From the NCBI GenBank assembly GCA_947085425.1, contig CAMTWK010000001.1, positions 1 to 64,000 on the forward strand: a stretch of DNA of 64,000 nt, in the 5' to 3' direction. Below are positions 26,664-34,974 of the stretch, one piece after another; position 1 is the first letter of the stretch, and the number at the start of each line of letters is the position of its first letter. The notes below the pieces were generated by a model. The model saw nothing but the letters and a program-made list of their open reading frames with translations, did not search any database and was not told the origin of the DNA. The position numbers and the translations under genes were made by a program. This DNA is from UKL13-2 sp947085425. Its GTDB lineage: Bacteria; Pseudomonadota; Gammaproteobacteria; Burkholderiales; Usitatibacteraceae.

Positions 26664-26930
26664 CTAAGCGGCTGCTTTGACCTTAATCTCGGTGAGAGAG
26701 ATAAACTTTGCAAACAACTGGTCTTTTGTTTCAATAAACATCTCGTCGAGCGGGATACAGTCAACCGGGCAGACTTCGCGACATTGTGGGGTATCAAAAT
26801 GTCCCACACACTCGGTACATTTTGCGGGATTGATTTCATAAATCTCCACGCCTTGATAAATTGCCGCATTGGGACACTCAGGTTCGCATACATCGCAATT
26901 TATGCATTGATCGGTTATTTTTAGAGCCAT
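26664..26930 (-). CDS. fdx: YfhL-family 2[4Fe-4S] ferredoxin
   Basis: A small (88 residues) electron carrier with two 4Fe-4S clusters. Cluster motifs are CINCDVCEPECP near the N-terminus and CTECVGHFDTPQCREVCPVDC in the middle, the latter with the insert between Cys residues typical of the YfhL/Alvin type. The C-terminal helix extends to KAAA. The TAG stop coincides with the CTAA target duplication of the adjacent MITE-like element, so the insertion preserved the reading frame end. It is followed upstream by coaD after about 15 bases. Confidence 0.93.
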   Translation of the reverse strand: MALKITDQCINCDVCEPECPNAAIYQGVEIYEINPAKCTECVGHFDTPQCREVCPVDCIPLDEMFIETKDQLFAKFISLTEIKVKAAA

Positions 26931-26944
26931 TGCCGTCGTGCCAG

Positions 26945-27424
26945 CTATTTGCCAATTTTTTTACGCAAGGCATCCATAACCAACGGATGAACGAATTCAG
27001 AAACATCACCACCCAGCACGGCGATTTCCCGGACAATTGTTGCCGAGATAAACATGTATTTGTCGGATGGGGTAACAAACATGGTTTCAACACCAGGGTT
27101 GAGACGGCGATTCATGCCTGCCATTTGAAACTCATATTCAAAGTCCGAAACAGCTCGCAATCCCCGCAAAATCACGTTTGCATCATGGCTGTTTAAAAAG
27201 TCAGAAAGCAGGCCGGCAAACCCCATTACCTTTACATTTGGGTGAACCGCCAAAACCTCTTGCGCCATGGCGACCCGTTCCTCCAGGGAAAAGTATGGTT
27301 TTTTGGCCTGGCTGTCGGCAACCGCAACAATCACTTCGCCAAATAGTTTTGCGGCGCGTGCGACCAAGTCTTGGTGCCCTTTGGTTAGTGGGTCGAAAGT
27401 TCCCGGATAAACTGCTCGAATCAT
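26945..27424 (-). CDS. coaD: Phosphopantetheine adenylyltransferase
   Basis: The fourth step of coenzyme A synthesis, making dephospho-CoA from 4'-phosphopantetheine and ATP. The nucleotidyltransferase motif TFDPLTKGHQDL holds the HxGH-type site as KGHQ, and the ISATIVREIA motif near the C-terminus binds ATP. Length 159 is typical. It runs rsmD-coaD-fdx on the minus strand, a common proteobacterial cluster. Confidence 0.96.
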   Translation of the reverse strand: MIRAVYPGTFDPLTKGHQDLVARAAKLFGEVIVAVADSQAKKPYFSLEERVAMAQEVLAVHPNVKVMGFAGLLSDFLNSHDANVILRGLRAVSDFEYEFQMAGMNRRLNPGVETMFVTPSDKYMFISATIVREIAVLGGDVSEFVHPLVMDALRKKIGK

Positions 27425-27457
27425 GGCTTGATCGCTTTTTACTGTAGGGCGTCTATC

Positions 27458-28027
27458 TTAGCCTGTAGCCTTGAGTCGAAGCAACCCAAAATGTATGGCA
27501 CCGGCTTTAGATGACTTCAAAACTTCATAGTTTTCGCCGATGATCGACACATTTCCGAATGGCTCGCCGGCTTCCAGATATATCACCCCGGTCGGTGCCA
27601 GATGGCGGGCGATGGCGCGCAGAAGCGGTTCAATCAGACCGGCATCATACGGCGGGTCACAGAATACAACATCAAACACGGTTGGCGGATTTTTCAGCCA
27701 CAGCAACACATCCTTCGCCACAATGTGGCAGCGTGATGCCTGCAATAGGGCAACATTCTCGCGCAACGCTTTCACGGCAAGCACATTGCTTTCGCACATA
27801 AAAACGTTTTCCGCCCCTCGGGACGCGGCCTCAAAACCCAATACCCCACTACCGGCAAACGCGTCCAGGCAAACCTTGCCTGTCAACGATTGACCCAGCC
27901 AATTAAACACGGTGGCACGTACCCGGTCCGGGGTTGGACGCAGTCCGTCGACGTCCGGGAATCGAATGATTCGACTGCGCCAAGCGCCGGCACCAATCCT
28001 CACCTTGTTTGTTGCGCTGTTTTTCAT
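27458..28027 (-). CDS. rsmD: 16S rRNA (guanine(966)-N2)-methyltransferase
   Basis: Methylates G966 in 16S rRNA of the 30S subunit. SAM-binding motif I is LDAFAGSGVLGFEAASRGA, and the catalytic DPPY motif is VVFCDPPYDAG. The N-terminal RIGAGAWRSRIIRFP block is family-typical. I use ATG 28027 (MKNSATNK, 189 residues); a longer frame to 28075 adds 16 residues with no family support. It is divergent from ftsY, the same arrangement as in E. coli. Confidence 0.94.
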   Translation of the reverse strand: MKNSATNKVRIGAGAWRSRIIRFPDVDGLRPTPDRVRATVFNWLGQSLTGKVCLDAFAGSGVLGFEAASRGAENVFMCESNVLAVKALRENVALLQASRCHIVAKDVLLWLKNPPTVFDVVFCDPPYDAGLIEPLLRAIARHLAPTGVIYLEAGEPFGNVSIIGENYEVLKSSKAGAIHFGLLRLKATG

Positions 28028-28163
28028 TTGCAGTAGTTTCGCATGCGCCGCCGGCACCAGCGCACAACATCGCACCAGGCATGACTGATGTGTTTATTGA
28101 TCGGTAACGGTCGTTGGCACAAAGCTCGCCTAAAATGGATACAAATCCTACCGGTAGATTACG

Positions 28164-29132
28164 TTGTTTTCCATTTTTTCAAAAAAACCCGCCCCCGTTG
28201 ACGTCGCAGCAACCGAGTCAAATTGGCTTGCCCGCCTTAAAACAGGCTTGATCAAAACGCGTGCGGTACTAAACACCGACGTTGCGGATTTGTTTTTGCG
28301 CCATCCGGAAATTGATGCCGGCCTTTATGAGGAACTTGAATCGGCGCTCATCACCGCTGATGTGGGCATCAACGCCACCAATCGTTTGATTGGCGAATTA
28401 AAAAGCCAGCAGCGCGAATTAAAAATTGCCGATGGCGCAGCCTTACAAACCATATTCAAACAAACCCTGACCAATCTGGTCCAAACCTTGGAAATGCCGC
28501 TCGATCCGACCAGCGCCAAGCCGTTTGTGATCATGATTGCGGGCGTCAATGGTGTCGGCAAGACCACCACCATCGGCAAGTTGGCGAAGTATTTTCAATC
28601 ACAAGGTTTAACAGTCATGCTGGCCGCGGGTGACACCTTTCGCGCGGCCGCCCGGGAACAACTCATGACTTGGGGCGAGCGCAACAACGTCACGGTGATT
28701 GCCCAGGAGAGTGGTGATTCGGCAGCGGTCATTTTTGACGCAATTCATGCCGCCAAAGCGCGTGGTGTTGATGTGGTGCTGGCCGATACGGCCGGCAGAC
28801 TGCCAACCCAACTGCACCTGATGGAAGAAATCAAAAAAGTAAAACGCGTGATTACCAAGGCCGACCCGACCGCCCCCCATGAAACATTATTGGTGCTGGA
28901 TGCAAACACCGGACAGAATGCGCTTTCCCAGGTCAAAGTGTTCGACGATGCGCTTCAACTCACGGGTTTGGTCGTCACCAAGCTTGACGGTACCGCAAAG
29001 GGCGGCATGATTGCCGCGCTGGCAGCGACGCGGGCGGACCGACCGATTCCAGTACGGTTTATCGGCGTAGGCGAACAGATTGGTGATTTACGCCCATTCG
29101 TCGCCAAAGAATTTGTCGACGCCCTGTTTTAG
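28164..29132 (+). CDS. ftsY: Signal recognition particle receptor FtsY
   Basis: The membrane-associated GTPase that docks SRP-ribosome complexes at the translocon. The NG domain carries GVNGVGKTTTIGKLAKYF (G1), DTAGR (G3, in VLADTAGRLP), TKLDGTAKGG (G4) and the closing GVGEQIGDLRPF. The long acidic A domain of E. coli FtsY is absent; the protein (322 residues) has only a short N-terminal stretch of MFSIFSKKPAP. The start is TTG at 28164, supported by the family-like opening MFSIFSKK. It is first in ftsY-ftsE-ftsX. Confidence 0.96.
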   Translation: MFSIFSKKPAPVDVAATESNWLARLKTGLIKTRAVLNTDVADLFLRHPEIDAGLYEELESALITADVGINATNRLIGELKSQQRELKIADGAALQTIFKQTLTNLVQTLEMPLDPTSAKPFVIMIAGVNGVGKTTTIGKLAKYFQSQGLTVMLAAGDTFRAAAREQLMTWGERNNVTVIAQESGDSAAVIFDAIHAAKARGVDVVLADTAGRLPTQLHLMEEIKKVKRVITKADPTAPHETLLVLDANTGQNALSQVKVFDDALQLTGLVVTKLDGTAKGGMIAALAATRADRPIPVRFIGVGEQIGDLRPFVAKEFVDALF

Positions 29133-29170
29133 GACTGATTTCTTGCGGTGCGCATGACAAAATATCCAGC

Positions 29171-29824
29171 ATGATTCACTTTTCAAACACCACCAGACGT
29201 TACACAAATGGCTTTGAGGCCTTAAAAGGGATTTCCCTCGTTATCGAAAAAGGAGAAATGGTTGCGGTCACCGGGCACTCGGGTGCCGGCAAATCAACGT
29301 TGCTGAAACTGGCGGCGGGCATTGAACTCGCCAGCGCCGGGCAGGTTCACGTCAACAACCAGAATCTGGCGCAGCTCAAAGAGGCGGGTCGCGCCGTGTT
29401 GCGACGCAATCTGGGGTTGGTGTTTCAGGATCACAAATTACTTTTTGAGCGCACCGTTTATGCGAATGTTGCGCTGCCGCTTGAAATTGGCGGATTTACC
29501 CACGCCGAGACCGGCAAACGCGTGCGTGCGGCGCTGGACAAGGTCGAGTTACTCAATCGCGAAAAAGCCTATCCAATAGCGTTGTCCAGCGGCGAACAAC
29601 AACGACTATGCATTGCCCGCGCCATTGTTAATCGCCCTTCCATTTTGATTGCCGATGAACCAACCGGGAATTTGGATCAAGCCTACGCGGCGACCATCAT
29701 GGATTTATTCACATCGTTTAACCAGGTCGGTGTGACCGTATTGGTTTCGAGTCACGATGAAACCGGTTTGGCGCGCCTGCAGTGCCGGCGTGTGGCGTTG
29801 GCCGGTGGGAAGCTCGTCGAATGA
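29171..29824 (+). CDS. ftsE: Cell division ATP-binding protein FtsE
   Basis: The ATPase of the FtsEX complex that controls septal peptidoglycan hydrolases through periplasmic activators. Walker A is GHSGAGKST, Walker B ILIADEPTGNLD, and the H-loop SSHDE follows. The ABC signature reads LSSGEQQR instead of the common LSGGEQQR. Length 217 is normal. It overlaps ftsX by 4 bases (ATGA) and lies 38 bases after ftsY. Confidence 0.95.
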   Translation: MIHFSNTTRRYTNGFEALKGISLVIEKGEMVAVTGHSGAGKSTLLKLAAGIELASAGQVHVNNQNLAQLKEAGRAVLRRNLGLVFQDHKLLFERTVYANVALPLEIGGFTHAETGKRVRAALDKVELLNREKAYPIALSSGEQQRLCIARAIVNRPSILIADEPTGNLDQAYAATIMDLFTSFNQVGVTVLVSSHDETGLARLQCRRVALAGGKLVE

Positions 29825-30732
29825 GGGCGTGGATCACCACCCATGTGCAGGCGATCGGCCGCGCCCTGACCAGGTTTGCCGATCAACCGTTGGCAACCAG
29901 CCTGTCGATCGCTGTTATTGCACTGGCGATATTATTGCCGCTGGCGCTGTATGTTGTTTTTGCCAACGTTCGTGATGCCGCGTCCCGCCTGAATACAGAG
30001 CCGAGCGTAAATGTTTATCTCGCGCTGACCGCCAGCGACGCAGACGCCAAGGATATTGAGAAAAAATTAACTACCATTGCCAACTCGCACAATGTTCGTT
30101 TTATATCTCGTGAGACTGCGCTGACGGAAATGAAACGAGTGACCAATCTCGCCGATTTATTCACCGGCATTGACAACAATCCGCTTCCGCATGCCTTTGC
30201 GATCAAACCTAAATTGCTTGACCCGGCCACCCTCGCCAGTATGCGCAATGAAATTTCCGCCATCCCCAAGGTGGAAACGGTCACCATGGATTTTGAGTGG
30301 GCCAAAAAACTCGCCAGATTTATCGAGTTTGCGCAACGAATCGTGGTGTTATTTGGCCTGGTTTTGGCGGCGGCGGTGGCATTTGTCATTGGCAATACCA
30401 TCCGACTGCAAATGCTGACGCAGAAAGACGAAATCATTGTTGCCCGCCTGATCGGTGCAACCCGCCACTTTGTACGGCGGCCGTTTTTATATTTTGGCGC
30501 CATGCAGGGTGCGTTGGCTGGCCTGATTGCCGTGATCGTGGTGATTGGCTTGATCGTTTGGGCGGGAGCGGAAGTGAATGCCCTGGCCGCATCCTACGGC
30601 GCTGACTTCACGTTGCGTGCACCGTCGTTCTTGCATTCAACATGGGTCATTTTGGCTGGCAGTGCTTTGGGCTGGGCTGGGGCTTTTATTTCTGTTTCTT
30701 TGTATTGGCGACAAATCGAGGCCGGTAGATAA
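29821..30732 (+). CDS. ftsX: Cell division protein FtsX
   Basis: The membrane partner of FtsE. An N-terminal membrane helix (about residues 25-47, with SIAVIALAILLPLALYVVF) is followed by a periplasmic loop (about 48-170) and three C-terminal helices (about 175-300), the four-helix FtsX pattern. ATG 29821 overlaps the ftsE stop, so the two are translated as a pair. The 303-residue length fits the family. A strong hairpin follows after 16 bases. Confidence 0.95.
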   Translation: MRAWITTHVQAIGRALTRFADQPLATSLSIAVIALAILLPLALYVVFANVRDAASRLNTEPSVNVYLALTASDADAKDIEKKLTTIANSHNVRFISRETALTEMKRVTNLADLFTGIDNNPLPHAFAIKPKLLDPATLASMRNEISAIPKVETVTMDFEWAKKLARFIEFAQRIVVLFGLVLAAAVAFVIGNTIRLQMLTQKDEIIVARLIGATRHFVRRPFLYFGAMQGALAGLIAVIVVIGLIVWAGAEVNALAASYGADFTLRAPSFLHSTWVILAGSALGWAGAFISVSLYWRQIEAGR

Positions 30733-30748
30733 AAGTCGTGCATTAGCA

Positions 30749-30782
30749 GCCTGTTTTCAGCCGCTTTAGGCTGAAAACAGGC
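30749..30782 (+). terminator. Hairpin after ftsX
   Basis: A perfect 14-bp stem, GCCTGTTTTCAGCC (30749-30762) and GGCTGAAAACAGGC (30769-30782), with loop GCTTTA. It closes the ftsYEX unit and separates it from rpoH. The downstream bases lack a pure T-run, but the stem is long and could end transcription or stabilise the mRNA end. Confidence 0.65.
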
Positions 30783-30956
30783 GTAGATCGGTGCTTTTCA
30801 AATTCTCTCGACTGCCCGGGTGATTGGCGGACAATTCGCCAAGCAAGTAGCGCTAACATCGCAATAAAAATAATCTGTTAGTCGAGAGCGTGCGCTTACA
30901 TCCATCGTTCCCAAGCACTAAGTTTTTGCTTTGAAATATCTGAACTTTTCAGTCGG
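30783..30956. other. Non-coding region upstream of the rpoH operator
   Basis: About 175 bases without a gene. CTCTCGACT (30805-30813) and AGTCGAGAG (30880-30888) are inverted repeats 66 bases apart, and between them TTGGCG and CGCCAA form a short hairpin with loop GACAATT. A folded leader or small RNA is possible but unproven. I see no sigma32-type promoter. Confidence 0.35.
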
Positions 30957-30983
30957 TTAGCACTCCGACCACAGGAGTGCTAA
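30957..30983. promoter_or_regulatory. CIRCE operator (HrcA-binding site) upstream of rpoH
   Basis: TTAGCACTC (30957-30965), 9 bases, GAGTGCTAA (30975-30983): an exact match to the CIRCE consensus, with the standard 9-base spacer. HrcA binds this element and represses groES/groEL and dnaK genes in many bacteria. Here it precedes rpoH, so HrcA is predicted to repress sigma32. The hrcA gene is not in the window. Confidence 0.93.
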
Positions 30984-30986
30984 AAT
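30957..30986 (+). promoter_or_regulatory. Putative rpoH sigma70 promoter overlapping CIRCE
   Basis: TAAAAT (30981-30986) matches the -10 consensus at 5 of 6 positions, with TTAGCA (30957-30962) 18 bases upstream as a -35 of 4 of 6. Both boxes fall inside or overlap the CIRCE arms, so HrcA bound there would exclude RNA polymerase. The promoter is inferred from these matches and was not tested; the -35 is weak. Confidence 0.5.
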
Positions 30987-31059
30987 GATTGCCTGCTGGA
31001 TGGGTCGCGGGCTTGAATCTCGCCGCACTGACCTAATGTGACTTGAAAGGAGCCTTTAC

Positions 31060-31920
31060 ATGACCACTGCCACAATGAATTTACCTGCATTGTCCGTAGC
31101 GAGTCTTGAGAATTACATCTCAAGCGTAAATCGTATTCCATTGCTTACCCCACAGCGCGAGCACGATCTGGGGGTTGCGCTTAAGGAGCGCGGTGACCTT
31201 GCCGCAGCGTCGGAAATGGTGATGTCGCACCTTCGTCTGGTGGTTGCAATAGCCAGAAATTACGCCGGTTATGGATTGCAACACGCGGATTTGATTCAAG
31301 AGGGCAATATTGGCCTGATGAAAGCGGTCAAACGCTTTGATCCGGATCGCGGTGTGCGGCTGGTTTCCTTCGCGGTGCATTGGATCAAGGCTGAAATCCA
31401 CGAATACATTCTGAAAAACTGGCGCATTGTCAAAATCGCCACCACCAAGGCGCAACGCAAATTGTTTTTTAACTTGCGTTCGATGAAGCCGAATTTCGGT
31501 GCGTTATCACCATCCGAAGTCAAAGAGGTTGCCCGCCAGCTAAACGTCAAAGAAACAGACGTGAGTGAGATGGAAAAGCGTCTCACCGGCCAGGAAATTT
31601 CGCTCGAACCGAATGACGGCGACGATGAAAACTGGGTCAGCCCCATCGCTTACCTGCAGGACAACAGTATGGATCCGGCCGCGCGACTTGGAGCGATGCA
31701 AAAAGAAGTGGCCGCGACCGAGGGTATGGCCGCCGCCCTGAAGTCGCTCGATGATCGCAGCCGTCGCATTATTGAAATGCGATGGTTAAACGAAGGCGAA
31801 GAAAAAACCCTGCATGAGTTGGCGACCGAATATGGTGTCTCTGCGGAGCGCATTCGCCAGATTGAGGTGAAAGCCATGCAAAAGATGAAGCTCTCGTTCA
31901 AGGATTACGCGGCGGCTTGA
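31060..31920 (+). CDS. rpoH: RNA polymerase sigma factor RpoH (sigma32)
   Basis: The heat-shock sigma factor of 286 residues. Region 2 is clear as LRLVVAIARNYAGYGLQHADLIQEGN and VHWIKAEIHEYILKNWRIVK (split in two for length), and the RpoH box occurs as KAQRKLFFNLR. Region 4 ends with LATEYGVSAERIRQIEVKAM. AAAGGAG precedes the ATG. It has its own transcription unit, with the CIRCE operator upstream and a strong terminator downstream, so expression is predicted to respond both to HrcA and to the usual control of sigma32 stability. Confidence 0.97.
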   Translation: MTTATMNLPALSVASLENYISSVNRIPLLTPQREHDLGVALKERGDLAAASEMVMSHLRLVVAIARNYAGYGLQHADLIQEGNIGLMKAVKRFDPDRGVRLVSFAVHWIKAEIHEYILKNWRIVKIATTKAQRKLFFNLRSMKPNFGALSPSEVKEVARQLNVKETDVSEMEKRLTGQEISLEPNDGDDENWVSPIAYLQDNSMDPAARLGAMQKEVAATEGMAAALKSLDDRSRRIIEMRWLNEGEEKTLHELATEYGVSAERIRQIEVKAMQKMKLSFKDYAAA

Positions 31921-31939
31921 TTTTCCCGGGCATTTAATA

Positions 31940-31967
31940 AAAAAGGGCACCGTTGGTGCCCTTTTTT
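31940..31967. terminator. Bidirectional intrinsic terminator between rpoH and ridA
   Basis: AAAAA-GGGCACC-GTT-GGTGCCC-TTTTTT (7-bp stem, 31945-31951 and 31955-31961). The T-run on the plus strand serves rpoH, and the A-run on the left serves transcripts coming from ridA on the minus strand, so it works both ways. Confidence 0.9.
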
Positions 31968-32023
31968 GCTTTCGCCGTCAGAAATTTGGCGCGCCCCAGC
32001 TAGGCCAATGCCTATCGTCAGGA

Positions 32024-32383
32024 TTATTTGCCGGAATTTGTTTTGGCCACCACCACCATCTCAACCAACCATTGCGGCTTGGCCAACTTGGCTTCAACCG
32101 TTGCGCGTGGTGGCGTGGCGCCCGGCACGACCCATGCATCCCAAACCGCATTCATGCCGGGAAAATCACTCATGTCGGCAATAAAAATGGTCACCTGCAA
32201 TAGATTACTTTTATCACTACCGGCTTCGGCGAGTAACTTGTCAATCGTCGCCAATACCTGTTTGGTTTGACCGGCAATATCCTGCGAGTGATCAGCCGCG
32301 ACCTGCCCGGCGAGGTAAATGGTCTGGTTAAAAATTGCGGCTTCAGAAAGGCGTTTGCCAATGTGCAGGCGTTGGATAGTCAT
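32024..32383 (-). CDS. RidA/YjgF family enamine/imine deaminase
   Basis: A small trimeric protein (119 residues) of the RidA family, which hydrolyses reactive 2-aminoacrylate-type imines. The family arginine lies in the PPRATVEAKLA motif near the C-terminus. The substrate cannot be named from sequence. ATG 32383 is used; the next gene upstream (sco) starts 22 bases away on the same strand, so it may belong to the end of the oxidase transcript. Confidence 0.9.
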   Translation of the reverse strand: MTIQRLHIGKRLSEAAIFNQTIYLAGQVAADHSQDIAGQTKQVLATIDKLLAEAGSDKSNLLQVTIFIADMSDFPGMNAVWDAWVVPGATPPRATVEAKLAKPQWLVEMVVVAKTNSGK

Positions 32384-32404
32384 TTTGATTTCCCCTGATG
32401 ATGG

Positions 32405-32980
32405 TTACATGAGTCGTTTGATGTCTTCGGCTACTTTTTCAACCGCCAAGCCATACGGCACCATTAATCGCAAACGACCCTGTGGGTCGAAGACAAATAA
32501 TCCTGCGGTGTGATCAACGGTGTAGGTGTCCGGCGTTTTCCCCTCAACCTCCCGCGCAATAATTTTGAAAGCGCGTGTGGCATCTTTGATCGCGGAATCG
32601 TCACCAGTCAGCCCGATAAAGGTCGGGTTAAATGACGGCACGTATTGACCGAGCGTTGCAACCGTATCGCGCCTTGGGTCGATGGTGATAAACAGGACCT
32701 GCACTTTTTCGCTCTGTGGTCCGAGCCGTTGCATGACCTGGCGCATATCTGACAATGTTGTTGGACAAACATCGGGACAGGAGGTGTAGCCGAAAAATAT
32801 CGCCACGACCTTGCCTCGAAAATCCGCCATTGTTCTTCGCGTTCCCGCATGGTCAGTCAGGCGAAAATCCTGCCCGTATCCCGTGATCCCGGTGATATCC
32901 ACGCTATGAAACGGCGACTTTGACGGCCCACATCCCATCAACAACAATAGAGCAAAACCTGCCATCAAAAACTTGCGCAT
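32405..32980 (-). CDS. SCO1/SenC copper chaperone, lipoprotein
   Basis: Delivers copper to the CuA site of cytochrome c oxidase. A lipoprotein signal (MRKFLMAGFALLLLMGCG) is followed by a thioredoxin-fold domain with the copper-binding CxxxC as YTSCPDVCPTT and the conserved histidine in DHTAGLFVFD. The length (191 residues) fits the family. It is the last gene of the heme A/oxidase assembly run and follows ctaB by 2 bases. Confidence 0.95.
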   Translation of the reverse strand: MRKFLMAGFALLLLMGCGPSKSPFHSVDITGITGYGQDFRLTDHAGTRRTMADFRGKVVAIFFGYTSCPDVCPTTLSDMRQVMQRLGPQSEKVQVLFITIDPRRDTVATLGQYVPSFNPTFIGLTGDDSAIKDATRAFKIIAREVEGKTPDTYTVDHTAGLFVFDPQGRLRLMVPYGLAVEKVAEDIKRLM

Positions 32981-32982
32981 AA

Positions 32983-33897
32983 TTAAAACCAGCGGCTCAC
33001 CAATGGTGCGTAATGGTCTACCAATAACGCGGCAAACAGCAGCGCCAGATAGAGAATGGAAAAGTTAAAAGTGCGTTTTGACAATGCATCGGTGTAATGA
33101 CAATACAACCTAATTGCGAAATAAATAAATACACCGTTCAAAATCACCACCGCACCCAAATAAAACCAGCCCGCCATGCCCACCGCGACCGGCAGCAATG
33201 TGGCGGCGCTGAGCATGAATGTGTAAAGCAACAGATGCAGCTTGGTGAATTGATCGCCGTGGGTAACCGGCAGCATTGGCACACCCGCGCTGGCATATTC
33301 GTTTTTGCGATACAGGGCCAGCGCCCAAAAATGCGGCGGCGTCCAGGCGAAGATGATGAGAAACAACAACAGTGATTGCGGGTCAACCACACCCGCGACA
33401 GCCGCCCAGCCCAACACCGGCGGCATCGCGCCGGATGCGCCGCCGATGACAATGTTTTGCGGTGTGGCTGGCTTCAGGATCACGGTGTAAATGATGGCGT
33501 AGCCGACAAAAGTGCCAAGCGTCAGCCACATGGTCAATGCATTCACATGCCGGTACAGCACCAGCAAGCCAGCCCCACCAACCACGCCGGTCAATAGAAC
33601 GATCTGCCAGGTCGTAATCGTGCCTGCAACGCTCGGACGGGCGCGCGTGCGCGCCATGCGGCGGTCAATGGCCTGTTCAACCAGACAATTAAACGCCGCC
33701 GCCGCGCCGGCGACCAGCCAAATACCAGCCGTCGCCGTCAACATCAGGCGCAAATCCCATGTGACATCAACCGGATAGGCCAGCATCATGCCGATGATGG
33801 CGGTGAACACAATCAACGAATTGACACGCGGTTTGGTCAGCGCCAGAAATTGCGCCAGCACATTGGGCTGTTTATAACGAACGAGATTTTCCGACAC
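32983..33897 (-). CDS. ctaB: Protoheme IX farnesyltransferase (heme O synthase)
   Basis: A polytopic membrane enzyme of the UbiA family that farnesylates heme B, the step before heme A. The prenyl-diphosphate motif is NCLVEQAIDRRMARTRARP, and a second aspartate-rich site follows near FAWTPPHFW. About nine hydrophobic segments are visible in 304 residues. The start is GTG at 33897. It lies between ctaA and the sco gene, and the spacing of a few bases implies one transcript. Confidence 0.96.
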   Translation of the reverse strand: MSENLVRYKQPNVLAQFLALTKPRVNSLIVFTAIIGMMLAYPVDVTWDLRLMLTATAGIWLVAGAAAAFNCLVEQAIDRRMARTRARPSVAGTITTWQIVLLTGVVGGAGLLVLYRHVNALTMWLTLGTFVGYAIIYTVILKPATPQNIVIGGASGAMPPVLGWAAVAGVVDPQSLLLFLIIFAWTPPHFWALALYRKNEYASAGVPMLPVTHGDQFTKLHLLLYTFMLSAATLLPVAVGMAGWFYLGAVVILNGVFIYFAIRLYCHYTDALSKRTFNFSILYLALLFAALLVDHYAPLVSRWF

Positions 33898-33903
33898 GAT
33901 GAT

Positions 33904-34974
33904 TCAGGACCTATTCAAACGGTGGATGACAACAGCCATCAGGGCAAACATCAATGCGGCAACACCATTGTGGCCCACCGCAATCAGGATCGGCAGGCCA
34001 AACCAGACATTCGACAGCCCCAGAAAAACTTGCAACACCAGCAATATCGCCAGCATCCGGCCGGCTTTGACTGCCGAGGCAATCTTCGTCATTTTCCATG
34101 CAAACAATCCGACGATGCACACGACAATCAGCGCGCCGACACGATGCAACCAATGAATGGACCGCAATGCCTCGATGGTCAATAATTCACCATCGGGGCC
34201 AACCCCCAGGGGGCGAATAATATGGAAGGCATTGCCAAAATCCATCGCCGGCAGCCATTGACCCGCACATTTCGGCAGATCCGTGCAGGCCAACGCGGCG
34301 TAGTTGGTACTCACCCAACCACCCAGCACAATTTGCGCAAACAGGGTCAGGGTCGCAACGATGGCAAATATTCGCAAACCGCCGGTTGCAATTATACGCC
34401 CGCCCAATTTTACGCTGCCCGGCTGCCTTGCCAGCAGCCACGCGAGCAATGCCAATAGGATCACGCCCCCCATCAAATGCGCGGTCACAATCGCCGGCTT
34501 GAGTAACATCGTCACGGTCCACGCCCCCAGCGCGGCCTGAAAAATAACCGCACCGGCAATGACCGTCGGCAGCAGCGGATTCTGCCCAAACCTGCGCCGG
34601 TTACGCCAGGCGGCTAAAAATATTGCCGCGATCATTGCGCCCACGACCATGGCCAGATAACGATGCGCCATTTCTTTCCAGGCTTTTGCCATGGTTACCG
34701 AGCCACCCGGCTGTATAGACTCGGCCATGCGGATTTCTTCGGCAGAGTGGTGCGGCGTGAGATTGCCATAACAGCCGGGCCAGTCAGGACACCCCAGCCC
34801 GGCATCCGATAAGCGAACAAAGGCACCGAGAATAATCAGAAAAAATGTCACCACGGTGGTCACCGCAATAAGGCGCCGATAGCGGACAACATCAATCCTG
34901 ACCCACCAAAATGCGCCGATGATTATCGCAAGGGTGATCAAGCCGATTACTCCATGTTCGAATGCAGTCATCAT
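33904..34974 (-). CDS. ctaA: Heme A synthase
   Basis: Oxidises heme O to heme A in the membrane. The 356-residue protein shows about eight hydrophobic segments and histidines such as HRYLAMVVGA, HLMGG and WLHRVGAL expected for the two heme sites, and GLGCPDWPGC near the N-terminus. It is flanked upstream by a Sco-like gene, with its ATG directly following that gene's TAA, and downstream by ctaB. All three make heme A or load the oxidase. Confidence 0.95.
   Translation of the reverse strand: MMTAFEHGVIGLITLAIIIGAFWWVRIDVVRYRRLIAVTTVVTFFLIILGAFVRLSDAGLGCPDWPGCYGNLTPHHSAEEIRMAESIQPGGSVTMAKAWKEMAHRYLAMVVGAMIAAIFLAAWRNRRRFGQNPLLPTVIAGAVIFQAALGAWTVTMLLKPAIVTAHLMGGVILLALLAWLLARQPGSVKLGGRIIATGGLRIFAIVATLTLFAQIVLGGWVSTNYAALACTDLPKCAGQWLPAMDFGNAFHIIRPLGVGPDGELLTIEALRSIHWLHRVGALIVVCIVGLFAWKMTKIASAVKAGRMLAILLVLQVFLGLSNVWFGLPILIAVGHNGVAALMFALMAVVIHRLNRS

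Noticed and set aside
26567..26893. A 108-codon minus-strand frame across the MITE-like element and fdx
   Set aside because: It is another frame of the ferredoxin gene plus element DNA; the ferredoxin frame has all the cluster cysteines.
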